64,000 bases of DNA, taken from NCBI RefSeq assembly GCF_900478135.1, contig NZ_LS483470.1, positions 1,484,501-1,548,500 on the forward strand. The letters run 5' to 3'. Below, piece by piece: positions 1 to 10,349 of the stretch (position 1 is the stretch's first letter; each line of letters opens with the position of its first letter). A program made the translations under genes and the position numbers. The stretch comes from Leminorella richardii (lineage in GTDB: Bacteria > Pseudomonadota > Gammaproteobacteria > Enterobacterales > Enterobacteriaceae). The notes beneath the pieces were generated by a model that made no database searches, was not told the DNA's origin, and worked only from the letters and a program-made list of their open reading frames with translations.

Positions 1-26
1 GCCATCGTTTTTAAATCTGGCACTGC

Positions 27-47
27 CCGCCGGTACGTTACCGGCGG
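27..47 (-). terminator. Hairpin downstream of elyC
   Basis: A perfect 9-bp inverted repeat (CCGCCGGTA / TACCGGCGG) with a 3-nt loop lies 12 bases beyond the elyC stop. There is no uridine run directly after it on the minus strand, so it may be an mRNA 3'-end stabiliser rather than a full intrinsic terminator. Confidence 0.4.
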
Positions 48-58
48 AGCGTCTGCTG

Positions 59-826
59 CTACTCTTTGATTTTTAGCCACCAGCTTCCCAGCGTTTCGTA
101 CCAGGCGCGCTCGCTGTGCGATAGGTAGAGTGCTGATGGAAACGCTTTTTCCCAAGGGTTTAGCGGTCCATAGGTGGCCATTTGGTTAGCAGGAACCGGG
201 ATAGGGTTCAGCCCCGCGTTCTGAAAGATTTTTACGGCTCTGGGCAGGTGATTGGCGGAGGTCACGAGCAGGAAGGGGTTACCGTTAACCAGTTCAGCCA
301 CTGCCTGCGACTCTTCAATCGTGTCTTTAGCCCGATCCAGCGCGATGACATTCTGTTTGTCTACGCCAAGGCTTTCAGCCACCATGGCGGCCACTGTCGC
401 ACTGGCGACCGGATTAGATTCGGCATAGGCTCCCGTAAACACTAGCTTGCTGCCGGGGATAAGGCGGTGAAGGCGAACGCCCTCTGCGACTCTCGGCAGG
501 CTATTGGGGAAGAGATTGGAGCTGGGAGCCCACTCTGAATTGTAGGTATAGCCGCCGCCGAGTACCACGATGTATTCGATATGGGGCTCACCCTGCGCCT
601 TCGGAGAGTAAGTCGGAAAACGTGTTTCAAGGGGCATGAGTAGTCTATCAGCGACGGGCTGGAGACTAATCAGCAACAGCGTTAACCAGCTTACGGTCAT
701 CAGTACTTTGGCGCTTTTTTGCCAGCGGGTGAACCACAGTAGCAGAAGCGCGATAGCCATCGCTGTCAGAAGAAAGGGCAGTGGCAGCAGTAGACCGCCG
801 ACGATTTTTTTTAGAGTGAAAAGCAT
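59..826 (-). CDS. elyC: ElyC, envelope biogenesis factor (DUF218)
   Basis: The 255-residue product matches E. coli ElyC/YcbC (259 aa). Two hydrophobic segments near the N-terminus (about residues 7-31 and 40-54) would anchor it in the inner membrane. They are followed by a DUF218 domain containing the motif VVLGGGYTYN and the later TSANHLPRAV stretch. In E. coli the protein is linked to peptidoglycan precursor and lipid-carrier metabolism at low temperature. It is transcribed divergently from cmoM across a 135-bp gap, the same arrangement as in E. coli. The gene looks intact. The family assignment is firm; the exact biochemical activity is not known from sequence. Confidence 0.93.
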   Translation of the reverse strand: MLFTLKKIVGGLLLPLPFLLTAMAIALLLLWFTRWQKSAKVLMTVSWLTLLLISLQPVADRLLMPLETRFPTYSPKAQGEPHIEYIVVLGGGYTYNSEWAPSSNLFPNSLPRVAEGVRLHRLIPGSKLVFTGAYAESNPVASATVAAMVAESLGVDKQNVIALDRAKDTIEESQAVAELVNGNPFLLVTSANHLPRAVKIFQNAGLNPIPVPANQMATYGPLNPWEKAFPSALYLSHSERAWYETLGSWWLKIKE

Positions 827-961
827 AGATTTTCCAGGCTGATGGTCAGACGGCGTTCAGTGAGAATATCAGGCGTTCATTTTATAGTAAGTTACAGCAA
901 TAATAGAAGAATGTGTTGTTGCTTTTAGCCCATTGTTGATAGCGGAGAGAGTCAGTTCGCC

Positions 962-1762
962 GTGAAAGATCGCAATTTTGACGATATTGCCGAAAAGTTT
1001 TCGCACAATATTTATGGCACAACGAAAGGCAAAATTCGCCAGGCCGTCCTGTGGCAGGATCTGGAAAAAACGCTGGCCTCTATGCCCGACGGCCCCTTAC
1101 ATATCTTAGATGCTGGCGGCGGTGGGGGCATTATGGCGTGTGAAATGGCAAAACGCGGTCACAGAGTGACCTTTTGTGACATCTCCGAAACGATGCTTGA
1201 GAAGGCTCGGCAGTCAGCCATAGAAAACGGTGTGGAGGATAAGATAAAATTTATTCACTGCGCCGTACAGAATGTTGCTGAACGTTTAGATGCGCCAGTA
1301 GATCTGGTATTATTCCACGCCGTACTAGAATGGATAGACGATCAGCGCGGTGCGCTCTATGCCGTAGAGCAGTGCCTGAGGCCCGGAGGGGTCTTATCCC
1401 TGATGTTTTATAACCATGATGCGCTGCTGTTCCGGAACGTTACGCTGGGTAATTTTGACTATATTGAAGCCGGGATGCGGAAAAAGAAGCGTCGTTCGCT
1501 TTCTCCTGATAATCCACTGGTGCCGCAGCAGGTTGAAGGGTGGTTGAGTGACATGGACATGTCGGTGATTGAGAAAAGCGGCGTTCGGATATTTCACGAC
1601 TACATGCAGGATAAGCAGCACCAGCAGCAGTATTTTGATGCGCTGCTGGCGCTAGAGTTACGCTATTGTCGGCAGGAGCCGTTTGTGAGTTTGGGACGTT
1701 ATATCCATCTGGTGGCGCAAAAGCCAAACGCATCGAACGTAAGGGATAGAAGCTATGAGTGA
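962..1762 (+). CDS. cmoM: CmoM, tRNA 5-carboxymethoxyuridine methyltransferase
   Basis: This class I SAM-dependent methyltransferase (266 aa, E. coli CmoM/SmtA 261 aa) methylates cmo5U at the wobble position of certain tRNAs to give mcmo5U. The N-terminus MKDRNFDDIAEKFSHNIYGT is nearly identical to E. coli. The SAM-binding motif I (LDAGGGGG) spans about residues 49-56 and the HAVLEW motif IV region follows near residue 120. The start codon is GTG, preceded by GGAGAG about 12 bases upstream. Its 3' end overlaps mukF by 8 bases, so it heads the cmoM-mukFEB operon, as in E. coli. Confidence 0.95.
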   Translation: MKDRNFDDIAEKFSHNIYGTTKGKIRQAVLWQDLEKTLASMPDGPLHILDAGGGGGIMACEMAKRGHRVTFCDISETMLEKARQSAIENGVEDKIKFIHCAVQNVAERLDAPVDLVLFHAVLEWIDDQRGALYAVEQCLRPGGVLSLMFYNHDALLFRNVTLGNFDYIEAGMRKKKRRSLSPDNPLVPQQVEGWLSDMDMSVIEKSGVRIFHDYMQDKQHQQQYFDALLALELRYCRQEPFVSLGRYIHLVAQKPNASNVRDRSYE

Positions 1763-3077
1763 ATTTTCCCAGACAGTGCCAGAACTGGTTGCCTGGGCGC
1801 GTAAAAACGACTTTTCTCTGTCGCTGCCGACGGAGCGTTTGGCGTTTCTGCTGGCGGTCGCCACGCTGAATCACGACCGGCTGGATGGTGAAATGAACGA
1901 AGGCGAACTGATTGACGCCTTTCGTCACGTCAGTAAAGCCTTTGAGCAGACCAACGAAACCATAGCGGTTCGCGCCAATAACGCTATTAACGACATGGTT
2001 AAACAGCGGCTATTTAACCGCTTTACCAGCGAGCTGGCCGACGGCTACGCTATCTATCGCCTCACGCCTTTAGGTATGGGGATCACTGATTACTACATTC
2101 GCCAGCGTGAGTTTTCTACCCTCAGGCTGTCGATGCAGCTTTCCATTGTTGCCCAAGAGCTTAAGCTGGCCGCTGAAGCAGCGGAAGAGGGCGGCGATGA
2201 CTTCCACTGGCATCGAAACGTGTTTGCGCCGCTGAAGTATTCCGTTGCGGAAATTTTCGACAGCATCGATCTGACCCAGCGCATCATGGACGAACAGCAA
2301 ACTAGCGTGAAAGAAGAGATTGCGGCCCTGTTGAGTAAGGACTGGCGCGCGGCGATTTCCAGCTGTGAAGGGCTGCTGATGGAAACCTCAGGCACGCTAA
2401 GAGAGCTACAGGACACGCTAGAGGCCGCCGGAGACAAGCTTCAGGCCAATCTTCTGCGCATTCAGGATGCCACCATGAGTTCAGCAGAACTGCAGTTTGT
2501 CGACAAACTGGTGCTGGATCTTCAGGCTAAGCTCGATCGCATTATTAGCTGGGGCCAGCAGGCGATCGATCTGTGGATCGGCTACGATAGGCACATCCAT
2601 AAGTTTATTCGTACCGCCATCGACATGGATAAAAACCGCGTATTTGCCCAGCGCCTGCGCCAGACTCTACAAACCTACTTCGATAACCCTTGGGCGCTTA
2701 GCTATGCCAACGCGGAACGTCTTTATGACATGCGTGACGAAGAGCTGGCGCTGAGAAACGACGAAGTTACCGGCGAACTTCCGCCGGAAATGGAGTATGA
2801 AGAATTTACCGAAATGCGTGAGCAGATTGCCTCGCATATTGAAGCGTCCCTTGAGGTGTTTAAACGCGAAGAGCGGCCTCTCGATCTTGGCGCAGTTATG
2901 CGCAGCTACCTGACACAGTTTCCTCAGGCGCGCCACTTTGACGTCGCCAGACTGCTGGTTGATCAGGCCGTCAGGCTGGGCGTAGCGGACGCCGATTTTT
3001 CCGGATTGCCTGCCGAATGGCAGCCCATTAACGATTACGGAGCCAAGGTGCAGGCCCATGTCATCGACAAATATTGA
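1755..3077 (+). CDS. mukF: MukF, kleisin of the MukBEF condensin
   Basis: The product is 440 residues, the same length as E. coli MukF, and starts MSEFSQTVPELVAWARKNDF as the family does. MukF is the kleisin subunit. Its N-terminal winged-helix region dimerises, the helical middle binds the MukB neck and its C-terminal winged helix binds the MukB head, while MukE binds the linker. The complex compacts and segregates the chromosome. The ATG overlaps the end of cmoM by 8 bases and the gene overlaps mukE by 20 bases, so translation is probably coupled. No odd features were seen. Confidence 0.97.
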   Translation: MSEFSQTVPELVAWARKNDFSLSLPTERLAFLLAVATLNHDRLDGEMNEGELIDAFRHVSKAFEQTNETIAVRANNAINDMVKQRLFNRFTSELADGYAIYRLTPLGMGITDYYIRQREFSTLRLSMQLSIVAQELKLAAEAAEEGGDDFHWHRNVFAPLKYSVAEIFDSIDLTQRIMDEQQTSVKEEIAALLSKDWRAAISSCEGLLMETSGTLRELQDTLEAAGDKLQANLLRIQDATMSSAELQFVDKLVLDLQAKLDRIISWGQQAIDLWIGYDRHIHKFIRTAIDMDKNRVFAQRLRQTLQTYFDNPWALSYANAERLYDMRDEELALRNDEVTGELPPEMEYEEFTEMREQIASHIEASLEVFKREERPLDLGAVMRSYLTQFPQARHFDVARLLVDQAVRLGVADADFSGLPAEWQPINDYGAKVQAHVIDKY

Positions 3078-3780
3078 ACAAGTCATGCCGGCTAAGCTGG
3101 CTCAGGCAATTGCCAACCCTTTATTTCCGGCGCTGGACAGCCAATTGCGCGCCGGTCGCCACATTGGAATCGACGAACTCGATAACCATGCCTACCTGAT
3201 GGACTATCAGGACGAGCTGGAGCGCTTTTACCTGCGCTATAACGTCGAGCTGATACGCGCGCCGGAAGGTTTTTTCTATCTGCGGCCTCGCTCTACAACG
3301 CTGATCGCCCGTTCGGTGCTCTCTGAGCTGGATATGATGGTGGGCAAGATCCTTTGCTACCTTTATCTCAGCCCGGAAAGGCTGGCACAGGAAGGGATAT
3401 TTAGCGGGCAGGAGCTGTATGAAGAGCTGATTGCGCTGTCTGATGAGAGCAAACTGCTGAAGTTTGTTAACCAGCGCTCTACCGGCTCGGACGTTGATCG
3501 CCAAAAGCTGCAGGAAAAGGTAAGAACCTCTCTGAATCGACTGCGTCGTTTAGGCATGGTGACGTTTATCGGCAGCGATAGCAGTAAATTTCGCATTAAC
3601 GAATCGGTGTTCCGCTTTGGTGCCGATGTAAGAAGCTCTGACGATCCGCGTGAGGCTCAGTTGCGCATGATTCGCGACGGTGAGGCCATGCCTTTAGAGA
3701 ATACCCTGTCACTTTCTGACGCCGATGACGAGCAGGGAACGGATAGCGCAGCGGAGAGCGCGGAGGATGAACTGGAATGA
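3058..3780 (+). CDS. mukE: MukE, accessory subunit of MukBEF
   Basis: The 240-residue product is slightly longer than E. coli MukE (about 225-234 aa), mainly through a longer acidic C-terminal tail (about residues 220-240, rich in D and E). The core, for example LDSQLRAGRHIGIDELDNHA and YNVELIRAPEGFFYLRPRST, is strongly conserved. MukE is a tandem winged-helix protein that binds MukF and regulates MukB ATPase and DNA entrapment. The chosen start lies inside mukF and the stop overlaps the mukB start (ATGA), so the three muk genes form one translationally coupled unit. Confidence 0.96.
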   Translation: MSSTNIEQVMPAKLAQAIANPLFPALDSQLRAGRHIGIDELDNHAYLMDYQDELERFYLRYNVELIRAPEGFFYLRPRSTTLIARSVLSELDMMVGKILCYLYLSPERLAQEGIFSGQELYEELIALSDESKLLKFVNQRSTGSDVDRQKLQEKVRTSLNRLRRLGMVTFIGSDSSKFRINESVFRFGADVRSSDDPREAQLRMIRDGEAMPLENTLSLSDADDEQGTDSAAESAEDELE

Positions 3781-6700
3781 ATGAGCGCGGATTAATTGAA
3801 CGCGGATTCGTTGAGCGCGGAAAGTTTCGCTCGTTAACATTAGTTAACTGGAACGGCTTTTTCGCCCGAACCTTTGACCTTGATGAACTGGTAACTACGC
3901 TGTCTGGCGGGAACGGTGCCGGTAAGTCAACGACCATGGCGGCCTTTGTCACGGCGTTAATTCCTGACCTGACGCTCCTGCACTTTCGTAATACCACCGA
4001 AGCAGGGGCTACCAGCGGTTCGCGAGATAAGGGGCTGTTCGGTAAGCTCAAGGCAGGGGTCTGCTACTCTACGCTGGACGTGGTGAATTCACGCCATCAG
4101 CGCGTGCTGTGCGGCGTGCGCCTACAGCAGGTGGCGGGGCGCGATAAAAAGGTCGACATTAAGCCGTTTATGATTTTCGGTCTACCAGCGTCGATTCAAC
4201 CCACACAGCTGGTTACCGAAAGTGTCGGTGAGCGGCAGGCGCGAGTTCTGCCGCTGAACGAGCTGAAAGAGCGCGCTGAAGCGATGGAAGGCGTCCAGTT
4301 CAAGCAGTTTAATTCAATTGCTGACTACCATGCGGTTATGTTTGATTTGGGCGTTATTCCTAAACGCCTGCGCTCTTCTTCTGACCGCAGCAAGTTTTAT
4401 CGCCTGATTGAAGCCTCGCTGTACGGCGGTATTTCCAGCGCGATTACTCGCTCACTGCGTGACTATCTGTTGCCGGAAAACGGCGGTGTGCGTAAAGCGT
4501 TTCAGGATATGGAATCGGCCCTGCGTGAAAACCGCATGACGCTAGAGGCGATTCGAGTAACTCAGTCCGATCGCGATCTGTTTAAACATCTGATTTCAGA
4601 AGCCACCTCTTACGTTGCTGCGGACTATATGCGGCATGCTAACGAGCGCCGCGTTCATCTGGATGACGCGATGTTAATGCGTCGAGAGCTGTTCAGCGGT
4701 CGGGCACAGCTTGTCACCGAGCAGTACCGTCACGTAGAAATGGCGCGGGAGCTGGCGGAGCAGTCCGGCGCGCAGTCCGACCTTGAGATGGACTATCAGG
4801 GTGCCAGCGACCATTTAAACCTGGTTCAGACGGCTATGCGTCAGCAGGAAAAAATCGAACGCTACAGCGGCGATTTAGACGAACTGACTTACCGTCTGGA
4901 AGAACAAAATGAAGTGGTGGCCGAAGCCAACGAACAGTTGGAAGAGCGTCAGGCCGCCGCAGAAGCCTCAGAGATTGAGGTTGATGAACTAAAAAGCCAG
5001 CTGGCGGACTACCAGCAGGCGCTGGACGTACAGCAAACCCGCGCTATTCAATATCAACAGGCGCTGGCAGCGCTGGAGCGCGCCAGAGAGCTGTGCCGCA
5101 TTCCAGAATTGACTATTGAAAATGTCGATGAATGGCTGGAAACCTTTTCTGCTCGCGAGCAGGAAGCCACATCGGCACTGCTCCAGCTTGAACAAAAGCT
5201 GAGCGTAGCCGATGCCGCACACGGCCAGTTTGAAGAGGCCTATCGATTGGTATGCCGAATTGCCGGTGAAGTCGGGCGCGATGAGGCTTGGAATACTGCC
5301 AAAGCCCTACTGCGGGACTGGCCGTCTCAGCAGCATCAGGCCGAACGCGTCAATGCACTGCGCATTCAGCTGTCCGAACTGGAACAGCGCCTGCGCGAAC
5401 AGCAGGAAGCGGAACGGCTGCTGCAAGAGTTTTGCAAAAAGTCCGGGCAGGACTATGCAATAGAGGATTTAGACGTACTGCGCGACGAGCAGGAAGTGCT
5501 GCTAGAAAGCCTGTCTCAAACAGCGGTCGGCTTTGGCGAACAGCGAATGTCGCTGCGTCAGGAACTGGAGCAGGCCAGTCAGCGAATTAAGATTCTGTCA
5601 GATAAGGCACCGGCGTGGATAGCCGCGCAGGATGCGTTAACCACGCTGTCTGAACAGTGCGGCGAAACCCTAGAAAGCAGCACTCTGGTGACTGAGCAAA
5701 TGCAGTGCCTGCTTGAGCGCGAGCGTGAAACAACGGTTGAACGCGACAAGATTGCCGCTCAAAAGATGCTTGTCGAACAGCAGATTGAGCGCTTGAGTCA
5801 GCCTAGCGGTGCAGAGGACGGGCGTCTTCTGGCGCTGGCGGAGCGCTTTGGCGGCGTTCTGCTGTCAGAAATTTATGACGACGTCGTGCTGGAGGATGCT
5901 CCATACTTCTCGGCGCTTTACGGCCCGGCTCGCCATGCGATTGTCGTACCTAATCTTGCCCTTATCAGAGAACATCTCGAGTCTCTGGAAGACTGTCCAG
6001 AAGATCTCTATCTTATTGAGGGGGATCCACAGTCGTTTGACGACAGCGTGCTGGAAGCGGAAGAAGTGCCAAATGCGGTCGTGGTGAAAGTTTCTGACCG
6101 GCAGTGGCGCTACTCGCGTTTCCCTGAAGTACCGCTGTTTGGGCGCGCTGCTCGGGAAAACCGCCTTGAAAGCCTGAGTGCCGAGCGCGAAGCGCTGGCG
6201 GAACGCTACGCGACGCTCTCTTTTGATGTACAAAAGACCCAGCGACTGCACCAGAGCTTCAGTCGCTTTGTCGGTGCGCATTTAGGGGTAGCCTTTGACA
6301 GCGATCCTGAAGTAGAAATACGCCAGCTGACGACGCGCCGCGGTGAGATTGAGCGGACACTGAACGGCCATGAAGGCCAAGAGCGTCAGCACAAGCAGCA
6401 GCTCGATCGCGTTAAAGAAAGCATTGCTCAGCTTAACCGACTGATGCCGCAGCTCCACCTGATGGCGGATGACACCCTGCTGGATCGGGTGGAAACAATC
6501 CGTGAGGACTTAGCCGAAGCGCAGGAGGCCGCACAGTACGTGCAGCAGTATGGCGCCGATCTCGCTCGGCTAGAGCCGATAGCGGCCGTTCTGCAAAGCG
6601 ATCCTACTCAGCACGACAGCCTACAGCAAAGCTACGAGCAGGCGAAAAACGTTCAACAGCAGGCAAAACAGCAGGCGTTTGCGTTGACCGAAGTCGCCCA

Positions 6701-8311
6701 GCGTCGAGCTCACTTTAGCTATAGCGATTCGGCGGGCATGCTGACGGAAAACTCTGATCTCAACGACAAGCTGCGTCAGCGCTTGGAGCAGGCAGAGTCT
6801 GAACGGAGCCGAGCGCGGGAGCAGCTTAAGCAGTCTCAGGCGCAGTGTGCTCAGTTTAATCAGGTCTTGGCATCGCTGAAAAGCGCCTACGAGGCCAAAC
6901 AGGACATGCTTAAAGAGCTCAATCAGGAGCTCAAAGAGATTGGCGTTCAGGCCGATCCAAATGCAGAGGCCCGGGCTAAGCAGCGCCGCGACGAGCTGTA
7001 TGCCGCGCTGAGCCAGAATCGCCACAGCTGTAGCCATTTAGAAAAGCAGATCACATTCTGTGAAGCGGAAATGGACAGCCTGCAGAAGAAACTGCGTAAG
7101 GTCGAGCGCGACTATCATCAGTTCCGCGAGCTGGTGGTGACTGCGAAAGCCGGCTGGTGTCTGGTCATGCGTTTAGTGAAAGACAACGATGTTGAACGTC
7201 GTCTACATCGCCGTGAACTTGCCTACATGGATGCTGATGCACTGCGCTCTATGTCGGATAAAGCGTTGGGTGCCCTGCGTTTAGCGGTGGCTGACAACGA
7301 ACATTTGCGAGATATTCTGCGCGCGTCAGAAGACGCTAAGCGCCCAGAGAAGAAGATCCAGTTTTATATTGCTGTTTATCAGCACCTGCGGGAGCGAATT
7401 CGTCAGGACATTATTCGCACAGACGATCCCGTTGAGGCCATTGAGCAAATGGAGATTGAGCTGGCTCGCCTGACAGAAGAGCTGACAGCGCGCGAGCAGA
7501 AGCTGGCGATTAGCTCCAAGAGTGTAGCGAACATTATTCGCAAAACCATTCAGCGCGAGCAGAACCGGATCCGCATGCTGAACCAAGGGCTACAGGCCGT
7601 TGCCTTTGGGCAGGTGAAAAGCGTTCGCTTGAACGTCAACGTGCGCGAGTCCCACGCGATGCTGCTGGAAGTGCTGTCTGAACAGCAAGAACAGCATCAG
7701 GATCTGTTTAGCAGCAATCGACTGACTTTCTCCGAAGCGCTAGCCAAGCTCTATCAGCGACTGAATCCGCATATCGATATGGGGCAGCGCGCGCCACAGA
7801 CTATTGGCGAAGAGCTTTTGGACTACCGAAACTACCTTGAGATGGAAGTGGAAGTGTTCCGCGGTTCCGACGGCTGGCTGAGGGCAGAAAGCGGAGCGCT
7901 GTCTACCGGTGAAGCGATTGGTACCGGTATGTCCATTCTGGTGATGGTGGTACAAAGCTGGGAAGAGGAGTCCAAGAGGCTGCGCGGTAAAGACATTATC
8001 CCATGTCGCCTGCTGTTCCTTGATGAGGCCGCCGACTGGATGCCAACTCCATTGCAACGCTTTTTGAACTGTGCGAACGTCTGGAAATGCAGCTGGTGAT
8101 CGCCGCGCCGGAAAATATCAGTCCGGAAAAAGGCACCACCTACAAGCTGGTTCGTAAAGTGTTCCAAAACCAAGAGCATGTCCACGTCGTTGGCCTTAAA
8201 GGCTTTGGCTCCGTTGATAAAGACAGAGCGCAAAAGGCTAACGAAGAGGGCGATGAAGGCGATACGGAAAGCGATAAAGAAAGTGACAGTTCAGAAGAGT
8301 TGTTACACTAA
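3777..8311 (+). CDS. mukB: MukB, SMC-like condensin ATPase; reading frame broken near 8031
   Basis: MukB is the SMC-like motor of MukBEF. The Walker A motif SGGNGAGKST is at about residues 43-52, long coiled coils and the hinge follow, and the C-terminal head carries the signature region SGALSTGEAIGTG and Walker B LLFLDEA. As read, the frame stops at 8099 after 1440 residues, the last 21 or so being out-of-frame nonsense. Inserting one base in the CC run near 8031 restores ARLDANSIATLFELCERLEM and then the conserved tail through to 8311 (about 1511 aa; E. coli 1486). The N-terminus has a threefold ERG repeat absent from E. coli. GGAGG lies 10 bases before the ATG, which overlaps the mukE stop. 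Loss of the head tail should inactivate the protein, so sequencing error is likely. Confidence 0.93.
8031..8034 (+). other. Apparent 1-base deletion in mukB
   Basis: The sequence GCCGCCGACTGG encodes AADW in the upstream frame. Family members read DEAARLDA here, which needs GCCGCCCGACTGG, that is, one more C. Downstream of this point the -1 frame matches MukB without interruption to 8311. There is no slippery heptamer of the programmed-frameshift type. Confidence 0.85.
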
Positions 8312-8365
8312 AGATTGTTGATGAGATTGTGTATTGTAGGCGCATTGCGCTAATCTGTAAGTAGA

Positions 8366-8394
8366 GAGCCGCCAGTGTGGGCGGCTCGGTTTTT
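8366..8394 (+). terminator. Intrinsic terminator of the mukFEB operon
   Basis: GAGCCGCC and GGCGGCTC form an 8-bp stem with a 6-base loop, followed by GGTTTTT. It lies 55 bases after the restored mukB stop, which supports 8311 as the true end of the operon. Confidence 0.85.
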
Positions 8395-8523
8395 CGCATG
8401 CCAACAAGTACAGGATGTTTTGGTAAGGGTATTGCTGGATAAAAGTAGTTCAATTTATCAAGCCATTTTTTAGATTTTAGGCATCGATAATAGTGTTGAG
8501 ACTGTTTTAGTAGAGGACAAAGG

Positions 8524-10266
8524 ATGTTGTTGGTAAAACGAAAAATTCTCCAAAGTCTGACGATGAAGTGCACGCTAGCCACAGTGGCTATTTTTCCTAT
8601 CGTGGGCTGCGCACAGACCGAAACCGTCACCGAAGCGCCCGCTGTCGACGTAAGTGCGACGACGAGTGTGGTCGTTCCCGCTCAGGAAGGGGCTGCTCTG
8701 GCTGCTCCGTCACAAGAGCTCGTTAATCAGCGTCGTGAAGAATTACAAAAAACGCTGCCTGCGGGTGTCTCTCTGAAGTACCTTGCTGAACTTAGCGTCG
8801 TCTACGCCTCTGCTGATGAGATGAAGCCTCTGTGGCAGGATGAAAGTGCGCAGAAGGCTTTTCAGGCTCAACTGGCTGAAGTGGCGCTTTCCGGCGTTAA
8901 CAGTCAGTTTGGCCAATGGGTCACTCAGCTGACGAACCCTGAGCTTACCGGTATGGCGCGAGATGCCGTGCTTTCTGATGCAATGTTGGGCTACCTCCAC
9001 TTTGTTAACGGCGTCTATGCTAACGGTAACCGATGGCTGTATCGCGCGGATACTTACAAAATGGCAGCGCCAGCCAAGGCGGAAATTGAGCAGTGGCAGC
9101 AGGCTGCTAAAGATGGGCGCCTTGGGGACTTTGTTCAAAACTTAGCCCCTAAGAATCCACTCTATCAGAAAATGCGCGCTGCAATGATCCCGCTGATTGC
9201 AGATAGTCAGCCTTGGCCTCAGCTGGCTATGGCCAAGCAGAGCCTTCGCCCCGGTAACAGCAGTAAAGACGTGCCTGCGTTAAGAGAGATTTTGACGCGC
9301 AGCGGGCTGTTGGAAAAAGCGGCTGATGCGGTAGAAGGCCAGGATGCGGCTAAGAGTCAGGTGTCCTTGGCTTATGATAAAGGTCTGGTAGAAGCCGTTA
9401 AAAAGTTTCAGCAGATGTATGGTCTGGAAGCCGATGGCGCCATCGGCAACAGCACGCGTGAAGCGTTAAATATGGCTCCGCAGACGCGAGCCGCCATTTT
9501 GGCATTGAATATTCAGCGCCTGCGCCTGCTGCCTGCCGCTTGGGATCACGGCGTTTTCGTCAATATTCCTGACTACTCACTGGTTTATTACGTTAACGGT
9601 GAGCGCATTCTGGAATCTAAAGTGATCGTTGGCTCCGTACGCCGTAAGACGCCGCTAATGAGTAGCGCCATGAACAACGTGGTGGTTAACCCGCCGTGGA
9701 ACGTTCCGGCTAAGCTTATTCGTGAAGACTTGGTGCCTAAGGCCAAGCGCGATGCAGAATATCTGAAGCGTCAGGGCTATACCGTTTACTCAGGATACGG
9801 CAAGAATGCGGAAGTGGTTGACCCCAGCACGATTGACTGGTCTGAAGGCAGCGGAAAGTATCGTCTACAGCAGGCGCCCGGTCGCGGTAACGCGCTAGGT
9901 CGCTTTAAGTTCAATATGCCTAACGATGAAGCTATCTATCTCCACGATACCCCTAACCATCGCCTGTTTGATAAGAACATGCGGGCGTTAAGCTCCGGCT
10001 GTATCCGTGTCAATAAAGCGGCAGAGCTGGCGAATATGCTGTTAAATGACGCAGGGTGGGACGATGGACGTATCCAGAACACGCTCAAGCGTGGCAGTAC
10101 AACCTTTGCTGAAATTCGTGAAAAGATCCCAGTGCAGCTTTACTACCTGACGTCTTGGGTATCTACCGAAGGTCAGCCTGAGTTCCGCTCTGACATCTAC
10201 GGCTATGATCGTCTGGCTTTGGCCGGGGTGAAAGAACTGCCCCAGATAGAAAAATTGTTGCGTTAA
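8524..10266 (+). CDS. ldtD: LdtD, L,D-transpeptidase (YkuD), possible lipoprotein form
   Basis: LdtD makes 3-3 (mDap-mDap) crosslinks in peptidoglycan. The product is 580 aa (E. coli 615). It has an N-terminal export signal, a helical domain, a peptidoglycan-binding repeat at about residues 290-330 (VEAVKKFQQMYGLEADGAIG), and a YkuD catalytic domain with HDTPNHRLF and SSGCIRV, whose catalytic Cys is residue 493. The signal sequence ends in IVG-C29, a good lipobox, with K5-R6-K7 before it and alanine at +2. E. coli LdtD has an ordinary signal peptide, so outer-membrane lipidation here is an inference. The ATG at 8524 has AGAGGACAAAGG directly before it. Confidence 0.93.
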   Translation: MLLVKRKILQSLTMKCTLATVAIFPIVGCAQTETVTEAPAVDVSATTSVVVPAQEGAALAAPSQELVNQRREELQKTLPAGVSLKYLAELSVVYASADEMKPLWQDESAQKAFQAQLAEVALSGVNSQFGQWVTQLTNPELTGMARDAVLSDAMLGYLHFVNGVYANGNRWLYRADTYKMAAPAKAEIEQWQQAAKDGRLGDFVQNLAPKNPLYQKMRAAMIPLIADSQPWPQLAMAKQSLRPGNSSKDVPALREILTRSGLLEKAADAVEGQDAAKSQVSLAYDKGLVEAVKKFQQMYGLEADGAIGNSTREALNMAPQTRAAILALNIQRLRLLPAAWDHGVFVNIPDYSLVYYVNGERILESKVIVGSVRRKTPLMSSAMNNVVVNPPWNVPAKLIREDLVPKAKRDAEYLKRQGYTVYSGYGKNAEVVDPSTIDWSEGSGKYRLQQAPGRGNALGRFKFNMPNDEAIYLHDTPNHRLFDKNMRALSSGCIRVNKAAELANMLLNDAGWDDGRIQNTLKRGSTTFAEIREKIPVQLYYLTSWVSTEGQPEFRSDIYGYDRLALAGVKELPQIEKLLR

Positions 10267-10320
10267 TGCGGTAATTTCCCCATTTCTGTTGTCATAACAG
10301 AAGCCATAGTGAAAGATCGA

Positions 10321-10349
10321 AACGCGCGCTTACATTTTAAGCGCGCGTT
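10321..10349. other. Perfect 12-bp inverted repeat between ldtD and mepK
   Basis: AACGCGCGCTTA and TAAGCGCGCGTT flank a 5-base loop. No uridine run follows on either strand. It could end the ldtD mRNA with the help of Rho, or stabilise its 3' end. It lies 55 bases beyond the ldtD stop. Confidence 0.5.

Noticed and set aside
8025..8040. Programmed frameshifting in mukB
   Set aside because: No slippery heptamer or downstream pseudoknot is visible, and no such control is known for mukB; a missing base explains it better.
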